Source of the DNA: Pseudomonas sp.
GTDB taxonomy: Bacteria; Pseudomonadota; Gammaproteobacteria; Pseudomonadales; Pseudomonadaceae
Assembly (NCBI GenBank): GCA_007117785.1
Contig: SKFV01000227.1
Span: forward strand, 1-8,366
DNA: 8,366 nucleotides
Direction: 5' to 3'
Made by a program: the position numbers and the translations under genes. Shown in pieces: positions 5,010 to 8,366 of the stretch; position 1 is the first letter of the stretch; each line of letters begins with the position of its first letter. A model generated the notes under the pieces. It was not told where the DNA came from. It worked only from the letters and a program-made list of their open reading frames with translations, and searched no databases.

Positions 5010-7679
5010 TCAGCTCTTGGCTTTCTTCGCGGCCGGCTTGGCTTTGCCTTTCGCAGCTGCTTTGGCACCGCCTTTAGGGCTGCCGTCTTCCACCCAGCGC
5101 TTTCCGTCAAAGAAGGCTTTCCAGCCGGTTGGCTTGCCCTCGATCTCACTTTGCACATACTGCTCTTTGGTCTTGCGGCTATAACGCACAACACTCGGGT
5201 TACCATCCGGATCCTTTTGCGGCGCATCCAGAATATAGTGGTGCTTGGGGTCAATTTCGGCTTTATGCGGGATCAGCTCGCGCACCAGCGGCGCGCGGGT
5301 TTCGCGGTTTTTCGGAAACTGGCTGGCCGCCAGAAACATACCCGAAGCGCCATCACGCAGTACATACACGTCATCAACCTTTTCACACTTGAGCTCGGGC
5401 ATCAGCACCGGGTCCATCTTCGGCGGCGCCGCTTCACCACTTTTAAGCAGCTTGCGGGTATTTTTACAGCTGCTGTTGGTGCAGCCAAAATACTTGCCGA
5501 AACGCCCGGTCTTGAGCTGCATCTCGCTGCCACACTTGTCGCAATCAAGCACTGGACCGTCATAGCCCTTGATCTTGAACTGACCGGTTTCAATCTCAAA
5601 ACCATTACAGTCCGGATTGTTGCCACAGACATGCAGTTTGCGCTTTTCATCGACCAGATAACTGTCCATCGCCGTGTCGCAGATCGGGCAGCGGCGGCGG
5701 CTACGCAGCACACGGGATTCGCCTTCTTCGTCATCATCCGCCACCTCGTTGCCCGGCACCAGGTTAACGGTAGCCTTGCAGCGTTCCTTGGGCGGCAACT
5801 GATAACCGGAACAACCGAGAAATACCCCGGTCGAGGCGGTGCGAATCATCATGGGGCGGCCACACTCATGGCAGGCGATATCGGTCAAGGTCGGTTGGTT
5901 GGCCCGCATACCCTGCTCGTCATTGGTGGATTCAGCCACGGCCAGCTTCTTGCTGAAGTCCTGGTAGAAATCGTCCAACACCCGTTTCCAGATCACTTGC
6001 CCTTCCGCCACTTCATCGAGTGATTCCTCCATGGTCGCGGTAAAGCTGTAGTCCATCAGATTGGGGAAGCTTTCACTCAGCCGGTCAGTAACAATGTCAC
6101 CCATTTTCTCGGCATAGAAACGCCGACTGTTAAGGGTCACATAGCCACGATCCTGAATGGTCGAGATAATCGAGGCATAGGTCGAGGGTCGGCCAATGCC
6201 GCGCTTTTCCAGTTCTTTGACCAGGCTGGCTTCAGAGAAACGTGCCGGCGGCTTGGTGAAATGCTGTTTAGGATCAAGCTTATCAAGACCCAACTGCTCC
6301 TTGACCTTGATCTCCGGCAAGACTTCATCTTCACCGGCCTTGCCCTGAGCAGGCATCACCTTGGTGTAACCATCGAATTGCAGGATACGCCCCTTGGCAC
6401 GAAGTTCGAACTCACCAGCTTTAACGGTAATCAATGTCGACAGGTACTTGGCCGGCGTCATCTGACAGGCGAGGAACTGGCGCCAGATCAACTCGTAGAG
6501 GCGCTCAGCGTCACGCTCCATGCTTTTCAGGTCAGCGGTACGTATCTTCGCGTCCGACGGGCGAATGGCTTCATGGGCCTCTTGGGCGCCTTCCTTGCTG
6601 CTGTAGGAGTTGGGCTTTTCAGGTAGGTACTTGGCACCGAAGTTTTTCTCGATATAGGTGCGCGCCATATCAACGGCATCGGCCGACAGGTTGGTAGAGT
6701 CGGTCCGCATATAGGTGATATAGCCCGCCTCATACAGACGCTGGGCCATCATCATGGTCTTTTTCACGCTGTAGCCGAGCCGCGTACTGGCCGCCTGCTG
6801 CAGTGTCGAGGTGATAAAAGGTGCATTGGGCCGACTGCTGGTCGGCTTGTCTTCTCGCTTGGCGACTTCGTAGCTGGCCTGCTCGAGCACTGTGAGTGCG
6901 GCATCGGTCTGCGCCTTGCTCACCGGGCGGAAGTTCTCGCCCTGCTGCTTGACCACCTGAAAACGTACCAGCTCGCCCTTGGGTGTCGTCAGACCGGCAT
7001 GCACTTCCCAGAACTCTTCCGGGATAAAGGCACGGATTTCGCGCTCACGGTCGACAATCAGCTTCACTGCGACCGATTGTACGCGGCCAGCGGACAGGCC
7101 GCGGGCAATTTTCTGCCACAGCAGCGGTGAGACCATATAACCCACGACGCGGTCCAGAAAACGTCGTGCCTGCTGTGCATTGACGCGGTTCAGGTCAAGC
7201 TCACCAGGCTTGGAGAAGGCCTCCTGAATGGCTTTCTTGGTGATCTCGTTGAACACCACGCGCTTGTAGCGGCTTTCGTCGCCACCAATGGATTCACGCA
7301 GGTGCCAGGCAATCGCCTCCCCTTCTCTGTCCAAATCCGTTGCCAGATAGACAGTGTCGGCATCCTTGGCCAGACGCCGCAGCTCTTCAATAACCTTTTC
7401 CTTGCCCGGCAGGATTTCGTAGCGCGCCGCCCAGCCGTTCTCCGGGTCTACACCCATACGATTGACCAGTTGCATGCGTGCCTTGGTCTTCTTGTCGACC
7501 TCAGGCGCAGACGCGGCCTTGCGGCCACCCTTGTGCTTGCTCTCGGTCTTGCTGCTGCCACTGGTGGGCAGATCACGGATGTGGCCGATACTGGATTTGA
7601 CCACAAAGTCGTTACCAAGATACTTGTTGATCGTCTTGGCCTTGGCCGGCGACTCCACAATGACCAGTGCTTTTCCCAT
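5010..7679 (-). CDS. topA: DNA topoisomerase I
   Basis: Type IA topoisomerase of 889 residues, which relaxes negative supercoils behind RNA polymerase. The N-terminal Toprim domain shows VIVESPAKA (Glu9) and ATDLDREGEAIAWHL with metal-binding Asp115, Asp117 and Glu119. The catalytic tyrosine is Tyr323 in GYITYMRTDST, followed by Arg325. The core ends with RGIGRPSTYASII (493-505). Three four-cysteine zinc ribbons follow: Cys603/606/623/634, Cys664/667/685/691 and Cys713/716/733/738; all cysteines are intact. The tail ends in a lysine/alanine-rich segment (about 869-889) suited to DNA or RNA polymerase contact. A basic insertion at about residues 40-68 in the Toprim domain is usual in Pseudomonas. 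The ATG at 7679 starts the conserved MGKALVIVESP; AGGAA lies rather far upstream (11 bases). An in-frame TTG 27 bases earlier is unlikely. DUF6586 follows after 8 bp. Confidence 0.98.
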   Translation of the reverse strand: MGKALVIVESPAKAKTINKYLGNDFVVKSSIGHIRDLPTSGSSKTESKHKGGRKAASAPEVDKKTKARMQLVNRMGVDPENGWAARYEILPGKEKVIEELRRLAKDADTVYLATDLDREGEAIAWHLRESIGGDESRYKRVVFNEITKKAIQEAFSKPGELDLNRVNAQQARRFLDRVVGYMVSPLLWQKIARGLSAGRVQSVAVKLIVDREREIRAFIPEEFWEVHAGLTTPKGELVRFQVVKQQGENFRPVSKAQTDAALTVLEQASYEVAKREDKPTSSRPNAPFITSTLQQAASTRLGYSVKKTMMMAQRLYEAGYITYMRTDSTNLSADAVDMARTYIEKNFGAKYLPEKPNSYSSKEGAQEAHEAIRPSDAKIRTADLKSMERDAERLYELIWRQFLACQMTPAKYLSTLITVKAGEFELRAKGRILQFDGYTKVMPAQGKAGEDEVLPEIKVKEQLGLDKLDPKQHFTKPPARFSEASLVKELEKRGIGRPSTYASIISTIQDRGYVTLNSRRFYAEKMGDIVTDRLSESFPNLMDYSFTATMEESLDEVAEGQVIWKRVLDDFYQDFSKKLAVAESTNDEQGMRANQPTLTDIACHECGRPMMIRTASTGVFLGCSGYQLPPKERCKATVNLVPGNEVADDDEEGESRVLRSRRRCPICDTAMDSYLVDEKRKLHVCGNNPDCNGFEIETGQFKIKGYDGPVLDCDKCGSEMQLKTGRFGKYFGCTNSSCKNTRKLLKSGEAAPPKMDPVLMPELKCEKVDDVYVLRDGASGMFLAASQFPKNRETRAPLVRELIPHKAEIDPKHHYILDAPQKDPDGNPSVVRYSRKTKEQYVQSEIEGKPTGWKAFFDGKRWVEDGSPKGGAKAAAKGKAKPAAKKAKS

Positions 7680-7776
7680 GAGTAACTGTTTTCCTGACGC
7701 AATCAATTCGAAATGGCCGGTTCAGGCCAGAAGACCCGCGCTACAAGCGTGTGCAGCAAGGCTGGAGGGCCAGAGC

Positions 7777-8013
7777 CTACACGTCTTCGCGGATAAAGGT
7801 AAAGCGTGACAACCATTCGCCATCCACTTCCACCTGCTCGGTGAACATCGTGAGCGGCCGCACCCAGAGATCATAATTGCCGTACAGGGTACGATATACC
7901 ACCAGTTGCTCTTCCGTTTCGGAATGGAGTGCCACACCGATTACCGCATAATCCTTACCTTTATAGTGCCGGTACAACCCTGGTCGCAACAGATCTGCAT
8001 CATTACTGCGCAT
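7777..8013 (-). CDS. DUF1653 family protein (PA3012-like)
   Basis: A 78-residue single-domain protein of DUF1653. The conserved pattern is clear: RPGLYRHYKGKDYAVIGVA, HSETEEQLVVYRTLYG and WVRPLTMFTEQVEVDG. The family forms a small beta-barrel-like fold and is widespread in bacteria, alone or fused to other domains; its function is unknown to me. There is no signal peptide or membrane helix. The ATG at 8013 has GAGGA about 6 bases upstream, a good ribosome site. The gene lies between the fadA terminator and topA, 97 bp before topA on the same strand, so it may share a transcript with topA or be on its own. I saw no convincing sigma-70 promoter in the 70 bp upstream. Confidence 0.88.
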   Translation of the reverse strand: MRSNDADLLRPGLYRHYKGKDYAVIGVALHSETEEQLVVYRTLYGNYDLWVRPLTMFTEQVEVDGEWLSRFTFIREDV

Positions 8014-8089
8014 GTCAGTTCCTCAGTGGTCAGTGCTCACACTCTAGATGATGGTTTTCATGTGTGCTGCGCCCGCGGGCATCAGCCAT

Positions 8090-8120
8090 AAAAAAGCCGG
8101 GGCTCAGCCCCGGCTTTTTT
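8090..8120. terminator. Bidirectional rho-independent terminator after fadA
   Basis: AAAAAAGCCGGGGC (8090-8103) and GCCCCGGCTTTTTT (8107-8120) are exact reverse complements around the loop TCA: a 14-pair stem whose outer six pairs are A-T, giving a GC stem with a T-tract in either direction. On the minus strand it ends the fadA transcript, 14 bp after its stop codon. Confidence 0.95.
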
Positions 8121-8134
8121 CAACCACTACTGCT

Positions 8135-8366
8135 TCAAACGCGTTCGAAGACAGTGGTGATGCCCTGACCGAGGCCAACGCACATGGTCGAGACACCAAT
8201 GGTGCCGTTGTTCTGCTTCATCACATTCAGCAGGGTGCCGGAAATACGTGCACCGGAGCAGCCGAAGGGATGGCCCAGAGCAATAGCGCCGCCATGCAGG
8301 TTGACCTTGTCTTCCATCTTGTCCAGCAGCTTGAGGTCCTTGAGGACCGGCAGCGCCTGGGCAGCG
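8135..8366 (-). CDS. fadA: 3-ketoacyl-CoA thiolase FadA, C-terminal part (cut by window edge)
   Basis: The last 76 residues of a thiolase; the gene continues beyond the right edge. It carries the C-terminal active-site blocks: GGAIALGHPFGCSGAR with the catalytic His of GHP, and MCVGLGQG with the Cys that acts as general base. The ending GQGITTVFERV is that of the FadA/FoaA-B type partner of the Pseudomonas beta-oxidation complex, which releases acetyl-CoA in the last step of each fatty-acid oxidation round; FadB, the other subunit, would lie upstream outside the window. By family knowledge PsrA represses this operon, and psrA lies about 5 kb away here. Transcription ends at the strong hairpin just downstream. 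Nothing is odd in the part seen. Confidence 0.95.
   Translation of the reverse strand, partial: AAQALPVLKDLKLLDKMEDKVNLHGGAIALGHPFGCSGARISGTLLNVMKQNNGTIGVSTMCVGLGQGITTVFERV

Noticed and set aside
5151..6023. A 290-codon open frame on the plus strand opposite topA.
   Set aside because: It lies wholly inside topA, which is unmistakable through its catalytic and zinc-ribbon motifs. The translation has no recognisable domain, and there is no ribosome site of note.
7714..7729. Small inverted repeat TGGCC-N6-GGCCA in the 97-bp leader of topA.
   Set aside because: The arms are only 5 bp in GC-rich sequence, there is no T-tract and there is no match to a known operator; it is probably chance.
7760..7777. 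Possible hairpin just after the DUF1653 stop codon.
   Set aside because: Only 4-bp pairings compete with each other and no T-tract follows on the minus strand, so a terminator cannot be supported.
1..8366. CRISPR arrays, tRNA or rRNA genes, insertion sequences, prophage or defence genes.
   Set aside because: No direct repeats with regular spacers, no tRNA-like folds, no transposase or integrase motifs; every long open region is accounted for by core genes.

Overview
The window looks like a core chromosomal segment of a gamma-proteobacterium of the Pseudomonas lineage. Protein by protein, PsrA, LexA, SulA, TopA and FadA read as Pseudomonas orthologues. The order fadA - DUF1653 - topA - DUF6586 - small acidic protein - sulA - lexA - psrA - nagZ matches, from memory, the PA3013-PA3005 neighbourhood of P. 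aeruginosa. Base composition looks lower in GC than P. aeruginosa, which would fit a Halopseudomonas-like or marine relative; that is inference. There are no mobile elements, CRISPR arrays, RNA genes or signs of recent transfer, and genes fill nearly all of it.

Layout. Positions 1-2793 carry a tight minus-strand run, read right to left: psrA (TetR-type fatty-acid-responsive regulator), a small YkuD-fold L,D-transpeptidase/carboxypeptidase without a signal peptide, nagZ (beta-N-acetylglucosaminidase of peptidoglycan recycling) and the N-terminal part of an MscS-type channel cut by the window edge. Positions 2794-3035 are a divergent control region. It holds a psrA promoter overlapped by a perfect PsrA-type palindrome, and a lexA promoter with two tandem LexA boxes. 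Positions 3036-4143 hold the SOS operon lexA-sulA on the plus strand. Positions 4201-8013 hold a second minus-strand run: a DUF1653 protein, topA, a DUF6586 protein and a 77-residue acidic protein. A strong bidirectional terminator at 8090-8120 separates this run from the 3' end of fadA (thiolase), which continues past the right edge.

How the parts work together. lexA-sulA is the classic DNA-damage response with a division brake. psrA is autoregulated and, by family knowledge, represses fatty-acid beta-oxidation genes such as fadBA, the end of which lies in the same window. The gene pair downstream of psrA is the most interesting part. A cytoplasmic-looking YkuD enzyme is translationally coupled to cytoplasmic NagZ, which suggests that it is an L,D-carboxypeptidase of muropeptide recycling (like ElsL/LdtJ of Acinetobacter) and not a periplasmic cross-linking enzyme. 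No wholly new system is evident; the region is mostly ordinary core genome with some informative regulatory detail.
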